A DNA stretch of 64,000 nt from Burkholderiaceae bacterium (GTDB lineage Bacteria; Pseudomonadota; Gammaproteobacteria; Burkholderiales; Burkholderiaceae_D), in the NCBI GenBank assembly GCA_030158675.1, contig JAOASL010000035.1, positions 17,527-81,526 on the forward strand. Direction: 5' to 3'. The position numbers were made by a program, and so were the translations under genes. Each line of letters opens with the position of its first letter. The stretch's first letter is position 1. Positions 8,579 to 17,638 of the stretch are shown piece by piece. The notes under the pieces were generated by a model that searched no databases, had not been told where the DNA came from, and saw only the letters and a list, made by a program, of their open reading frames with translations.

Positions 8579-9634
8579 ATGAATACCTCTGCCAAAACCC
8601 CGATTGAAACCGATGCCGTGATCGTCGGCGCCGGCCCTGTTGGCCTGTTCCAGGTCTTTGAGCTCGGCCTGCTCGAAATCAAGGCCCATGTGATCGACTC
8701 ACTGAACGCCGTCGGCGGCCAGTGCGTGGAGCTGTATCCGGACAAGCCGATCTATGACATCCCTGCTGTGCCAAGCTGCACCGGCCAGGAACTGACCGAC
8801 AACCTGCTGAAGCAGATCGAGCCGTTCGGCCCGACCTTTCACCTCGGGCAGGAAGTCACCCTGGTGCAGAAGCGCGAGGACGGCCGCTTCGACCTCGAAA
8901 CTTCGGCCGGTACGCAATTCATCACCAAGACCATCTTCATCGCCGCCGGCGTCGGCTCGTTCCAGCCGCGTACGATCAAGGTCGACGGCATCGAGAAGTT
9001 CGACGGCAAGCAGTTGTTCTACCGTGTGAAGGATCCGGCGCGCTTTGAGGGCCGTAACATCGTCATCTGCGGCGGCGGCGACTCCGCGCTCGACTGGGCG
9101 CTGAACCTGCAAGGCAAGGCCGAGTCGGTGATCTTGCTGCACCGCCGCGATGCGTTCCGCGCAGCGCCGGCCTCGGTCGCGAAGATGAAGGAACTGTGCG
9201 AGCAATACGAGATGCAATTGCTGATCGGGCAGGTGACCGGCTTCGAGGAAGCCGACGACAAGCTCACCGAGATCAAGGTTACCGGCGCCGACGGCGTCAC
9301 GCGTCGCCTGCCGCTGGACGACCTGCTGGTGTTCTTCGGCCTGTCGCCGAAGCTCGGCCCGATCGCCGAATGGGGTCTGGAAATCGAACGCAAGCAACTC
9401 GTGGTCGACACCGAGAAGTTCCAGACGAATGTCCCGGGTATCTTCGCCGTCGGTGACATCAACACGTATCCGGGCAAGAAGAAGCTGATCCTGTCGGGCT
9501 TCCACGAAGCCGCGCTGGCCGCGTTCGGCGCAGCACCCTACATCTTCCCGGAGAAGAAGATCCACATGCAGTACACGACGACCTCGCCGAAACTGCACAA
9601 GGTGCTCGGCGTCGAGTCGCCGGTCTTCGACTGA
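8579..9634 (+). CDS. ferredoxin/flavodoxin--NADP+ reductase, thioredoxin-reductase-like
   Basis: 351 aa flavoprotein of the TrxR-like FNR class, moving electrons between NADPH and ferredoxin. FAD motif GAGPVG at residues 18-23; NADP-binding [10 protein letters not shown] near 160; the [16 protein letters not shown] block near the C-terminus. The CxxC redox pair of true thioredoxin reductase is missing, which separates it from TrxB. It sits downstream of the 7Fe ferredoxin. A strong terminator follows at 9656. Confidence 0.93.
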   Translation: MNTSAKTPIETDAVIVGAGPVGLFQVFELGLLEIKAHVIDSLNAVGGQCVELYPDKPIYDIPAVPSCTGQELTDNLLKQIEPFGPTFHLGQEVTLVQKREDGRFDLETSAGTQFITKTIFIAAGVGSFQPRTIKVDGIEKFDGKQLFYRVKDPARFEGRNIVICGGGDSALDWALNLQGKAESVILLHRRDAFRAAPASVAKMKELCEQYEMQLLIGQVTGFEEADDKLTEIKVTGADGVTRRLPLDDLLVFFGLSPKLGPIAEWGLEIERKQLVVDTEKFQTNVPGIFAVGDINTYPGKKKLILSGFHEAALAAFGAAPYIFPEKKIHMQYTTTSPKLHKVLGVESPVFD

Positions 9635-9655
9635 TCTGCGTTTGGCGACTGGCTG

Positions 9656-9690
9656 ACATCAGGCACCTGCGGGTGCCTGATGTGTTTTGC
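9656..9690 (+). terminator. Rho-independent terminator after the FNR gene
   Basis: Perfect 12-bp stem ACATCAGGCACC / GGTGCCTGATGT with a TGCG tetraloop (9656-9683), followed by GTTTTG. It sits between convergent genes and also blocks minus-strand read-through from the gene stopping at 9694. Confidence 0.8.
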
Positions 9691-9693
9691 GCG

Positions 9694-10161
9694 CTATTTC
9701 GACGCCTTCAGCCAGTCCGATAACATGCTCTCCTTTGGCTCCCCCAGCACGAATTTCACGTCGCCCTTGCCGCCTAGGTAAGCGACATACGGCGTCATGC
9801 CACGCCAGTCCGGATTGACCGAGAACTGCAGCGCGGGTGAACTGCCGCGAAACATGAACAGCCGGTCGGCCGGCGCGTAATGCGGATCCGCCCTCAGCGC
9901 AGCCTCGTCTTCCGCATCGATGGAGACAACCAGCAGCCGCGTGCGCGATGCCGCCGCGCTGCGCTTTGCCGCAAGCCGCGCGATCGCGCCCGGGCAATGT
10001 GTGCAGCCGACCGACGTGAACATCACAATGGCTGGCGTGCCGCTGCGCAGCAGCGCAGGCCAGCTCGATTTGTCGAAGGGCTCGACCGCCACCGGCGCGG
10101 CGGAGCTCGCGAACGATGCCAGCGCCAGCAGACTAGCGCAGATCGTGGACCTGAATTTCAT
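9694..10161 (-). CDS. secreted thioredoxin-fold protein of the copper-type operon
   Basis: 155 aa. ATG 10161 (MKFRSTICASLLALASF) gives a signal peptide cleaved near A22; the longer frame lies inside the propeller gene. A C53-T-H-C56 redox/metal motif follows FTSVG, typical of a periplasmic thioredoxin-like fold. It ends with WLKASK and has no second CxxC. Its start overlaps the end of the beta-propeller gene by 29 bases, so it is the last gene of a four-gene operon beginning with the DUF2946 gene. A role in reducing or handling a thiol-bound metal such as copper is inference. Confidence 0.75.
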   Translation of the reverse strand: MKFRSTICASLLALASFASSAAPVAVEPFDKSSWPALLRSGTPAIVMFTSVGCTHCPGAIARLAAKRSAAASRTRLLVVSIDAEDEAALRADPHYAPADRLFMFRGSSPALQFSVNPDWRGMTPYVAYLGGKGDVKFVLGEPKESMLSDWLKASK

Positions 10162-11317
10162 GCTCGGTTCTCCAGATGACAGCGATACGCCCGCCGTGCT
10201 GCGCCAGACGCGGATAGTCGTTCTCGTCGGCCGAGGTGGCCAGTTCGCACAGGGTGAAGCGCCGGCCACCATCATTCGACAACCATGCGCGCAACCGCAT
10301 GCGCTCACCGTCAAAGCTGCGCCAGACAATCACCACGCGCTCGCCGGCCACCGCCACATCAGCATGATCGGCGCGTTCGTCCGGCAATTCGACGACCTGC
10401 TCCTGCGGACGGCCATCGGCCTCCAGACGCGCATAACGCGCACGCTGCCGGCCATCGCGCTCACCGAACCAGACCGCGTGATAGCCACCATCGGGCGCGC
10501 GCGCGAGGCCCGGCCCGTGGTGTGGGCAAGCCTTCACCACCCAGCCGTCAAAACTGGCACGCTGCACCGACGTGCGAGCGCCAGTGCCGACCTTCGCGAA
10601 TGCGTGATCACGCATGCTGCCGGCGAACACATGACGCCAGAGTGCAGCCACGCCGTGCTCCGGCTCGGCGACGACGGCAATACGGCAGCATTCGCAGGTG
10701 TAGTCGGCCAGCCTGGTGTCCGCGCCGAAGGTTCGACCGCCGTCAGTCGACACGTTGTAATAGATCGCCGCACCGTCGTAGACGGTCTGATCGCCGCCAT
10801 GCGCCGCCCACGCGCGCTCCGCATCGCGCTTGTCGATCCAGAACGTGTAAAGATCACCGCGCGCATCGAACAGGAGGGATTCGAAGCGGTGAGTGATCAA
10901 CTGACGGTCCTCATGTACGGTGAAGGGCGCAGAGAAGCTGCGCCCGCCGTCGTCGGAACGCAGCAGCCGGATCTCGCCGGTATACGCCTTGGCCAGTGGC
11001 CGCGTGTAGCTGAGCACGACCTGACCGCGCGGGCCGAAGGCCAGCTTTGGCCGGTTGTCGCCGTTGGTGGCGACTGTTTCGCCGCCGTTGTCGAGCAGCC
11101 GGCGCTCCTCCCACTGCGCACCCTTCGGGCGACGCTGCAGGAACAACTTGCCGTGCTCGACACCCGTGACCCACAGCGCGCCATCGGGCGCAAAGGCAGC
11201 GCCGGTCGCGAGCTGCGGCTTGCCGTGACCGGCGTGCTGCGCCTGGGTGCCCGCCGCCATACAGACCAGCAACGCTGGCAGTACTCGCACCATCCGGCGC
11301 ACGACCGATATCACCAT
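10133..11317 (-). CDS. periplasmic Asp-box beta-propeller, sialidase-like fold
   Basis: 394 aa with a signal peptide ending near TQAQHAGHG. Asp boxes SDDGGRSF (121-128), STDGGRTF (190-197) and SNDGGRRF near the C-terminus indicate a BNR/sialidase-type propeller, but sialidase catalytic features are not evident. Two unusual clusters stand out: C208-E-C210-C211 and C264-P-H266-H267, together with an HAGHG sequence at the mature N-terminus. These look like soft-metal ligands. Start overlaps the receptor stop by 7 bases (ATGGTGA). Automatic annotation would call it exo-alpha-sialidase; a metal-binding partner for the TonB receptor is more likely here. Confidence 0.75.
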   Translation of the reverse strand: MVISVVRRMVRVLPALLVCMAAGTQAQHAGHGKPQLATGAAFAPDGALWVTGVEHGKLFLQRRPKGAQWEERRLLDNGGETVATNGDNRPKLAFGPRGQVVLSYTRPLAKAYTGEIRLLRSDDGGRSFSAPFTVHEDRQLITHRFESLLFDARGDLYTFWIDKRDAERAWAAHGGDQTVYDGAAIYYNVSTDGGRTFGADTRLADYTCECCRIAVVAEPEHGVAALWRHVFAGSMRDHAFAKVGTGARTSVQRASFDGWVVKACPHHGPGLARAPDGGYHAVWFGERDGRQRARYARLEADGRPQEQVVELPDERADHADVAVAGERVVIVWRSFDGERMRLRAWLSNDGGRRFTLCELATSADENDYPRLAQHGGRIAVIWRTEHEIQVHDLR

Positions 11318-13452
11318 TTACCCTCCAGTCCGACATACATGGCGCGCGGCAGGCCGGGCGAGTAGACCGCCGCGCCGCCGGACACCGACGCGCTGTCGGC
11401 AAAATGCTGGTCGGTCAGGTTGAGCACACGCGCAAACATCGTCCAGCGCGCATCGATAGACTGCGTGACGCGCAGGTTGAACAGGTCGTGGCCCCGATAC
11501 GTACCGAGCTTGTTCGACGCCTCGAGATAATACGAGCCGAGGTGCACCCACTCAAGCTGCGCGAAGGTGCCCTGCCGCGGCGCCCAGCTCAGACGCACGT
11601 TCGAGATCACGCGCGGCGACGCCTCCACCTCGTTGCCGGAATAGTCGACACCGCTGCCGACCCATTCAACGTAGCGATGCACCGCGTACGATGCGGCCAC
11701 ATCGACCCGCCATGCGGGCGCCAGCTGACGGCCCAGGCCAAACTCGACGCCCTTGTGGCGGGTGGCGCCATTGTTGGTCTGGACGGTCACGCCGCTGGCG
11801 TCGCGCTGTCCGAGCAGATCGTCATGCTTGTTCAGCAGATAGGCAACGGCCTCGAACCGCCAGCCTTCCAGATAGCCGCGCACACCCGCTTCGAACTGTT
11901 CGGCGAGGATAGGCTTCAAGCCCAGCGCCGCCTCCATCTGCGCTGCCGAAGCGGCGCCGGCGCGGAAGAGCTGACTTTCGGAGGGTGTGCGGAAACCCTG
12001 GTTGTACGAGGCAAACACATGGGACGCAGGCGACAGTGCCCAGGTCGCGCCCAGCTTCGGACTCAGACGCGAGAAATCTACCGCGCCGTCTGCCGGCTGG
12101 TAGAAGCCGCCGGCACCCGCGCCGGCCACGGCGTTGTTGTCTAGCGCATAGCGCGCATAGTCATAACGCAGGCCGGCCGTCACCCGCAGCCGCTCGACCG
12201 GCGACGTCTCAAGATGCACATAAGGGGCGACGCTCTGGTAGGCCACCTGGTAGTCATAGACCCTTGGCCCGACCATGTAACCGATATAGTCGGTGCGCGC
12301 GCCCTGGTTGCCGCTGCGCGTCTGCAGGATCAGCTTGTCTTCCTCGCGCCGGCTCGGACTGTAGTCAAAGTCGACACCGGTGATCACGCGCGTGCGCATT
12401 GCATCGTCGAGGTTCTTGCGGTATTTCAGCATCAGGCCGAATGACTGCACCTCGGTGCGCTCGATGCGCGCACTGCTGCTGGTCGGCGAAAAATTATAGG
12501 ACCCGTTCAAGTCCATCCGGTTGTCGCGAAAATAAGGTGTCACGCTCAGCAGCTGTCCGCCACCCAGGTCCTTGTCAATGGCTGAAGACACGCGCAGCGC
12601 ATTCACGATGCGGTAGGCCGGCGAACGCAGGTTGGCCGTCGGATCGTTCAGATACAGCTCGCGCGGCAGCGGCGAGTTGGCGCCCGTCTGCTGATCGATA
12701 TGGGTGACGCCGATGATGGTCTTGACGACCGTCCACGCGTCCTGCTCATAGTCCCAGCGCAAGTTCAGGCTTTGACGGTCATAGGCGGTACGGTCGCGCC
12801 AGCCGTCGGTATGGGTGAGGTTCAGATCGGCGCGCACGGCGCTGCTACCGAGGCGCCCGCTGTCGATACCGCCGAGCAGCCGTGCCCAGCCGAAGCTGCC
12901 GGCCTCAACCGACAGATCGACGCCCGGCGTTTCCTTGGGCGTGCGGGTCAGCACATTGACAATACCGCCGACCGCATCCGAGCCGTACAGCGCCGAGCCG
13001 ATGCCGCGCACTACCTCAATGCCGCCGGCCGACGGTATGTTGAGTTCATACAGCGCGTTGTGATTGAAGTTGCCGGTCGCGCGAATCGGTATGCCGTCTT
13101 CAAGAAACAGATACAGCGGACTGGTGGTGAAGCCCTGCCGTATCGCGGTGGTGTGGCCTTCGCCATTGGTCACGCCAATGGCCACGCCGGGAATCTGGCC
13201 CAGCAGTTGCTGCGGATGCGAAGGGCGCACGATGTTGATCGCGTCGCGTTCAATGATGCCAACCGCAGAAGGCGTCTCGGCCAGCGGTGTCTGTTCGCGC
13301 GTGCCGGTGACGGTCACCGGGGACAAGAGGAGATCGTTGACCAGGCCGCTCGCCGGGTCAGTGGCTGCATCGGTGGCGACATCGGCAGCCGATGTCGCGG
13401 CGGCGGCGGCCAGTACGGCCGATGCCAGTGCGCGCGCAAGATAAGTGCGCAT
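11311..13452 (-). CDS. TonB-dependent outer-membrane receptor, probable copper transporter
   Basis: 713 aa. Signal peptide MRTYLARALASAVLAAA; TonB-box region LSPVTVTGTREQTP; plug domain with SAVGIIERDAINIV, LGQIPGVAIG and YGSDAVGGIVNVLTRTP; a 22-strand-type barrel ending GLPRAMYVGLEGKW. BtuB-like by general appearance. The substrate is inferred from context: the preceding gene is a DUF2946/CruR-type copper-responsive leader and the following one a Cys/His-rich propeller. AGGAG lies 6 bases before the ATG, just after the hairpin at 13477. Confidence 0.92.
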   Translation of the reverse strand: MRTYLARALASAVLAAAAATSAADVATDAATDPASGLVNDLLLSPVTVTGTREQTPLAETPSAVGIIERDAINIVRPSHPQQLLGQIPGVAIGVTNGEGHTTAIRQGFTTSPLYLFLEDGIPIRATGNFNHNALYELNIPSAGGIEVVRGIGSALYGSDAVGGIVNVLTRTPKETPGVDLSVEAGSFGWARLLGGIDSGRLGSSAVRADLNLTHTDGWRDRTAYDRQSLNLRWDYEQDAWTVVKTIIGVTHIDQQTGANSPLPRELYLNDPTANLRSPAYRIVNALRVSSAIDKDLGGGQLLSVTPYFRDNRMDLNGSYNFSPTSSSARIERTEVQSFGLMLKYRKNLDDAMRTRVITGVDFDYSPSRREEDKLILQTRSGNQGARTDYIGYMVGPRVYDYQVAYQSVAPYVHLETSPVERLRVTAGLRYDYARYALDNNAVAGAGAGGFYQPADGAVDFSRLSPKLGATWALSPASHVFASYNQGFRTPSESQLFRAGAASAAQMEAALGLKPILAEQFEAGVRGYLEGWRFEAVAYLLNKHDDLLGQRDASGVTVQTNNGATRHKGVEFGLGRQLAPAWRVDVAASYAVHRYVEWVGSGVDYSGNEVEASPRVISNVRLSWAPRQGTFAQLEWVHLGSYYLEASNKLGTYRGHDLFNLRVTQSIDARWTMFARVLNLTDQHFADSASVSGGAAVYSPGLPRAMYVGLEGKW

Positions 13453-13476
13453 GAATTGCTCCTGAAGATAAACCAG

Positions 13477-13500
13477 CCCCGTGTGTCAGCGACACCGGGG
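13477..13500 (-). promoter_or_regulatory. strong intergenic hairpin between the cruR-like gene and the receptor gene
   Basis: Arms CCCCG-T-GTGTC and GACACCGGGG pair over 10 bp with one bulged base and a 3-base loop. It lies in the 72-base gap after the DUF2946 stop and ends about 20 bases before the receptor Shine-Dalgarno. Without a U-tract it is not a simple intrinsic terminator. It matches the place where CruR-type operons are attenuated by Rho. Confidence 0.6.
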
Positions 13501-13524
13501 AACGGGATATTGCGTAGGCAGACT

Positions 13525-13887
13525 TCAGGAGAAAGCGGGAGGAGCGCGCGAATGCAGCGCATGGCCCGGGAATGTCGCCGGCGCAGCAGTCGCGCGCCAG
13601 ACAGGCAGCGCGTCAGTGGCCTGCGACGAAAGATAACGGCGCGCATCGAAATCGGGCGCCGCTCCGGTCGCCGCACAAAGCAAGCAATGCCCATCGGACA
13701 CGTGTTCGCCAGCTACGGCGTGCTGGTCGAGTTGGACCCATTTGACGCCCGAACTGGCGCAAACCTCGATCCAGCGCCCCGATCCTTCGAACACCGTGCC
13801 GGCGATCGCCGGCAACAGCGATTGCAGCATCAGCGCAAATAGCAGAATGCCGGCAAGCAGTCGTCGATGGCGAGCGGGGTTGAACAT
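13525..13887 (-). CDS. cruR: DUF2946 protein, CruR-like copper-responsive upstream regulator
   Basis: 120 aa. Hydrophobic N-terminal segment (LLAGILLFALMLQSLLPAIA, residues 10-29), then H67-C68-L-L-C71 and a C-terminal R114-A-P-P117 three residues before the end. CruR of Bordetella pertussis (first gene of bp2923-bfrG-bp2921) is a DUF2946 protein in which copper binding by CxxC of the nascent chain relieves arrest at a C-terminal RAPP motif and lets Rho stop transcription before the TonB receptor gene. All parts are present here in the same order. The protein is probably a regulatory nascent peptide rather than an enzyme. The Shine-Dalgarno is weak. Confidence 0.85.
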   Translation of the reverse strand: MFNPARHRRLLAGILLFALMLQSLLPAIAGTVFEGSGRWIEVCASSGVKWVQLDQHAVAGEHVSDGHCLLCAATGAAPDFDARRYLSSQATDALPVWRATAAPATFPGHALHSRAPPAFS

Positions 13888-14304
13888 GGCGGCGGGAGTG
13901 TATCACGCCGCAAATGGCGGAATATTTGCCGGCCAGCGCACGAAAATTGCGCAGAAAGCGCATTTCGGCCGGCTTTTCATGGCGAAATCCGGAAAAATTG
14001 CGGTCTAATTCTTGAGCAGGCTGCTCGGACATCGCAGCGATGATCGGCATTGCATTCGTCAGCGCAAACAAAAAAGTGCGGGTAAAACAGGGGTTTTTGC
14101 GATGTGACAAGAAAAATGACTGTGTTACATTCTGGCAAACGTGACACACGCGTTACAGGTCAGTTTGCGGGTTTCGTTGGCAAACAAAAAACAAAAGTCG
14201 AGAACCACAGGCTTTATAAGCCAAAATGTTCGACTATTGTATTTGCTGCATTGCGGAAACACCGATTAAGCGACACAATTCGAGCGTCTTGAACGAGGGT
14301 CACC
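13888..14304. promoter_or_regulatory. divergent promoter region, cruR-like operon / PHB depolymerase
   Basis: 417 bases without a gene. The right half is AT-richer. It contains repeated GTTACA-type words (14125 and 14153) and a TTGCTGCATTGC stretch at 14243 reminiscent of the TGC-rich sites bound by PHA regulators such as PhaR, but this is only suggestive. A GAGGG Shine-Dalgarno at 14295 serves phaZ. An antisense frame across this region (to 14149) has no family features. Confidence 0.4.
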
Positions 14305-15540
14305 ATGCTCTATCAACTGCACGAAATGAACCGTACCTTGCTGAGCCCATTGATTCAGTGGGCTGAAGCCTCTTCAAAGCTGTTCACTAACCCGGTTTCG
14401 CCTTTCGCCCACACGCCTTTTGCACAGCGCATCGCGGCCGGCTACGAGCTGATGTTCCGGCTAGGAAAGGAATACGAAAAGCCGGCATTCGACATCACCT
14501 CGACCGAGGTGAATGGCGTCAAAACGGCGGTTATCGAAAATGTCGTCGTCGATAAGCCCTTCTGCAAGTTGCTGCATTTCCGCAAAGACCGGCACGCACC
14601 GCAATTGCTTGACCTGAAGCAGCCGACCGTACTGCTGGTGGCGCCGTTATCGGGACACCATGCAACGCTGCTGCGTGATACCGTGCGCGCGCTGCTGCCC
14701 GACCATGATGTCTACGTCACCGACTGGACTGACGCGCGCATGGTGCCGCTTGAAAAAGGCGCGTTTCACCTGCATGACTATGTGTACTACGTGCAGGAAT
14801 TCATTCGCTTCCTGGGCGAAGGCGTGCACGTGATCTCCGTCTGCCAGCCAACCGTGCCGGTGCTCGCTGCGATCGCACTGATGGCCAGCGCGAAAGAACC
14901 GGTCATGCCGAAGACGATGACGATGATGGGCGGCCCGATCGACCCGAGCAAGTCGCCGACGGCGGTGAATGACCTGGCCACCGACAAGCCTTTCTCGTGG
15001 TTCGAAAACAATGTGATCTATAACGTGCCGCCGAATTATCCCGGCTACGGTCGCCGCGTTTATCCAGGCTTCCTGCAGCATGCAGGCTTTGTCGCGATGA
15101 ATCCGCGCCGGCACGCGCAGAGCCACTGGGAGTTCTATCTTCACCTGCGCGAGGGCGACAATGAGTCGGCCGAAGAGCACCGCAAGTTCTATGACGAATA
15201 CAACGCCGTACTGGATATGCCCGCGGAGTACTACCTCGAAACCATCAAGACGGTTTTCCAGGATCATGCACTTCCCCTCGGCACTTGGGACGTCGAGGGC
15301 AAGCGGGTGCGCCCGCAAGACATCGGCAATGTCGCGCTGCTGACCATCGAAGGCGAACTTGACGATATCTCTGGCTCCGGCCAGACGCAGGCAGCGCACG
15401 ATCTGTGCTCGGGCCTGCCGCAGAAGATGAAGGAACATTACACGGCACCGAAGTGCGGACATTACGGCATCTTTTCCGGCCGCCGCTGGCGCGAAATGAT
15501 CGCACCGAAAATCGGGGAATTCATCCGCAAGCACGCCTGA
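14305..15540 (+). CDS. phaZ: intracellular poly(3-hydroxybutyrate) depolymerase
   Basis: 411 aa, similar to PhaZa1 of Ralstonia/Cupriavidus: mobilises native PHB granules inside the cell. alpha/beta-hydrolase fold with a cysteine nucleophile in place of serine: C180 in HVISVCQPTVP. The catalytic Asp is likely in TIEGELDDISG and the His in CGHYGIFSGRRW. No signal peptide, consistent with an intracellular enzyme. Monocistronic: own leader and an excellent terminator at 15559. Confidence 0.95.
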   Translation: MLYQLHEMNRTLLSPLIQWAEASSKLFTNPVSPFAHTPFAQRIAAGYELMFRLGKEYEKPAFDITSTEVNGVKTAVIENVVVDKPFCKLLHFRKDRHAPQLLDLKQPTVLLVAPLSGHHATLLRDTVRALLPDHDVYVTDWTDARMVPLEKGAFHLHDYVYYVQEFIRFLGEGVHVISVCQPTVPVLAAIALMASAKEPVMPKTMTMMGGPIDPSKSPTAVNDLATDKPFSWFENNVIYNVPPNYPGYGRRVYPGFLQHAGFVAMNPRRHAQSHWEFYLHLREGDNESAEEHRKFYDEYNAVLDMPAEYYLETIKTVFQDHALPLGTWDVEGKRVRPQDIGNVALLTIEGELDDISGSGQTQAAHDLCSGLPQKMKEHYTAPKCGHYGIFSGRRWREMIAPKIGEFIRKHA

Positions 15541-15558
15541 GTTCATCTGCTCCCCTTC

Positions 15559-15590
15559 ACAAAGCCGCCGATAGGCGGCTTTGTCTTTTC
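15559..15590 (+). terminator. Rho-independent terminator of phaZ
   Basis: Perfect 11-bp stem ACAAAGCCGCC / GGCGGCTTTGT around a GATA tetraloop (15559-15584), followed by CTTTTC. Textbook form, 18 bases after the phaZ stop. Confidence 0.92.
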
Positions 15591-15610
15591 AAATATATAA
15601 TCCGCCGACG

Positions 15611-16237
15611 ATGAATAGTGCCCGTCTCGCCCAACTATTGTGCTCACCCCTGACCAACGCGCTGGCCAGCGCGGTGCTCGCCGCGCTGTGGGTGCTGTTC
15701 GCCTGGTCGCATTACCAGGCGTTCATTAGTCATCCGGGGCTCAGTCCCATCCTGGTGACCATCTCGGAAACGCTGACGGCCATCTTCTATGTCATGCGCC
15801 CGCCGCCACGGACGATATCGGTGAAGCCGCTTGACTGGTTGCTGGCCATCGGCGGCACCTTCATGCCGCTGGGCTTCCGCCCTGCGGAGACCGCGCTGAT
15901 GCCAGCGGCGAGCTATCTGATGGTCCTGGGCATTCTGATCCAGATCCTTGCGCTGGTTTCCCTGAACCGCAGCTTCGCGCTGGTGGCGGCCAAACGCGTG
16001 ATCAAGACCGACTTCATGTACAAGTGGGTCCGTCATCCGATCTATGCGAGCTATGTGATCACCTTCACCGGTTACCTGCTCGTCAATACCAGTGCGATCA
16101 ATGCGCTCATCCATGCCCTCTGGCTGGCTCTCATGATCGGCCGGATCTTCCGTGAGGAAGCTCATCTGTCGGAAGATGCGATCTATCGTCCCTACATGCA
16201 GCGTGTCCGCTATCGCCTGATTCCCGGCGTCTTCTGA
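15611..16237 (+). CDS. isoprenylcysteine methyltransferase-like membrane protein
   Basis: 208 aa with about five membrane segments and the C-terminal ICMT/PEMT-type signature: KWVRHPIYASYV near residue 142 and EEAHL...YRPYMQRVRYRLIPGVF at the end. The family methylates lipids or isoprenoid-type acceptors with S-adenosylmethionine; the bacterial substrate is unknown. ATG 15611 is preferred because upstream starts fall inside the phaZ terminator. Confidence 0.8.
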   Translation: MNSARLAQLLCSPLTNALASAVLAALWVLFAWSHYQAFISHPGLSPILVTISETLTAIFYVMRPPPRTISVKPLDWLLAIGGTFMPLGFRPAETALMPAASYLMVLGILIQILALVSLNRSFALVAAKRVIKTDFMYKWVRHPIYASYVITFTGYLLVNTSAINALIHALWLALMIGRIFREEAHLSEDAIYRPYMQRVRYRLIPGVF

Positions 16238-16285
16238 ACAAGCAGCAGACGGCGGCGCAGCACAAATGTCGGATAATGCCGACCT

Positions 16286-16987
16286 ATGTCTGATTTGCAG
16301 AAAACCCTGGCTGACCGTATTGAAGACCTGCTGCCGCAGACGCAATGCAAGAAGTGCGGCTACCCGGCCTGCCGCCCGTATGCAGAGGCGATCGCCGACG
16401 GCAGCGCCGGCTACAACCAGTGCCCACCCGGCGGTAACGAGGGGGTTGCACGCATCGCTGCATTGCTCGGCCGGCCTGTCATCCCGCTGAATCCGGCGAA
16501 CGGCATCGAGCGCGAGCGGCCACTCGCCGTCATCGATGAATCGGCCTGCATCGGTTGCACGCTGTGCATCCAGGCCTGTCCGGTCGACGCGATCGTCGGC
16601 GCCGCCAAGCAAATGCACACCGTACTGCCATCGCTGTGCACCGGCTGCGACCTGTGCGTGCCGCCCTGCCCGGTCGACTGTATCGACATGCGGCCGGTCA
16701 CCCCCGGCCGCACCGGCTGGGATGCCTGGTCACACTCCGATGCCGACGCAGCACGCTCGCGGCACGATGCACGTAGCCGGCGCCTGCAGCGCGACAAGCA
16801 AGAAAACGACGCGCGGCTAGCCGCCAAAGCGGTCGCGAAACTGAAAGAGGTCGAGGCATCCGCGCCGGCCACTGATGCCGAACGCAACGAGAAGGAACGC
16901 AAGCGCGCGATCATCCAGGCCGCGATGGAGCGCGCGCGGATGCAGAAAGAACAGGCCATGCAGGACGCTGCCAAGAAAAACTCATGA
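16286..16987 (+). CDS. rnfB: RnfB-like electron-transport ferredoxin
   Basis: 233 aa. N-terminal Fe-S domain [20 protein letters not shown] (residues 20-39) followed by two CxxCxxCxxxCP motifs, [12 protein letters not shown] and [12 protein letters not shown], as in RnfB/RsxB. It lacks the N-terminal membrane anchor of RnfB and has a long charged C-terminal tail (about residues 155-233) rich in Ala, Lys, Glu and Arg, probably helical. The other rnf genes are absent; a solo RnfB next to nth is common in beta-proteobacteria. It may supply electrons or maintain clusters for soluble proteins. Confidence 0.88.
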   Translation: MSDLQKTLADRIEDLLPQTQCKKCGYPACRPYAEAIADGSAGYNQCPPGGNEGVARIAALLGRPVIPLNPANGIERERPLAVIDESACIGCTLCIQACPVDAIVGAAKQMHTVLPSLCTGCDLCVPPCPVDCIDMRPVTPGRTGWDAWSHSDADAARSRHDARSRRLQRDKQENDARLAAKAVAKLKEVEASAPATDAERNEKERKRAIIQAAMERARMQKEQAMQDAAKKNS

Positions 16988-17634
16988 ACGCAGAAAAACG
17001 CCGGCAGATTTTCGAGCGGCTGAAGCAGGCCAATCCCCACCCGACCACCGAGCTTGAGTACACCACGCCGTTCGAGCTGCTGATTGCCGTGATCCTGTCG
17101 GCGCAGGCGACCGATGTGTCGGTGAACAAGGCCACCCGCAAGTTATATCCGGTCGCGAACACACCGCAGGCGATTCACGCGCTCGGCGTCGATGGCCTGA
17201 TTCCGTATATCCAGACGATCGGCCTGTACAAGACCAAGGCCAAGAACGTGATCGAAACCTGCCGCCTGCTGATGGAGCGGCATGGCGGACAAGTGCCGCG
17301 CGACCGCGAGTCGCTGCAAGCGCTGCCCGGTGTCGGCCGCAAGACGGCCAACGTGGTGCTGAACACTGCGTTCGGCGTGGCCGCGATGGCGGTCGACACG
17401 CACATCTTCCGCGTCTCCAACCGTACCGGCATCGCACCGGGCAAGAACGTCGATGCGGTCGAGGCAAAACTGATGAAGCTGGTGCCGGCCGACTACCTGA
17501 TGGATGCCCATCACTGGCTGATCCTGCATGGACGCTATACCTGCACCGCGCGCAGCCCGCAGTGCTGGAACTGCCTGATCGCCGACCTCTGCGAGTATTC
17601 GTCCAAGACCCCCCGTCCGGCCAAGGGCGTGTGA
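16984..17634 (+). CDS. nth: endonuclease III
   Basis: 216 aa bifunctional DNA glycosylase/AP lyase for oxidised pyrimidines in base-excision repair. Helix-hairpin-helix [14 protein letters not shown] near residues 114-127 with the catalytic Lys, and the catalytic Asp in [12 protein letters not shown]-terminal [4Fe-4S] site C-x6-C-x2-C-x5-C ([17 protein letters not shown]). Overlaps the rnfB stop by 4 bases (ATGA). Four bases before the GDT1 gene. Confidence 0.97.
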   Translation: MNAEKRRQIFERLKQANPHPTTELEYTTPFELLIAVILSAQATDVSVNKATRKLYPVANTPQAIHALGVDGLIPYIQTIGLYKTKAKNVIETCRLLMERHGGQVPRDRESLQALPGVGRKTANVVLNTAFGVAAMAVDTHIFRVSNRTGIAPGKNVDAVEAKLMKLVPADYLMDAHHWLILHGRYTCTARSPQCWNCLIADLCEYSSKTPRPAKGV

Positions 17635-17638
17635 GCGC

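Noticed and set aside
9920..11365. Long plus-strand open frame (481 codons) opposite the propeller gene
   Set aside because: Antisense shadow of GC-rich coding DNA; no domain, and the minus-strand gene has clear Asp boxes and signal peptide.
12700..13842. Long plus-strand open frame opposite the TonB receptor and DUF2946 genes
   Set aside because: Shadow frame, Arg/Gly-rich with no family signature; the minus strand carries recognised proteins.
13613..14149. Minus-strand frame overlapping the cruR-like gene and extending upstream
   Set aside because: Different frame from the DUF2946 protein; no signal or motif; in the promoter region.
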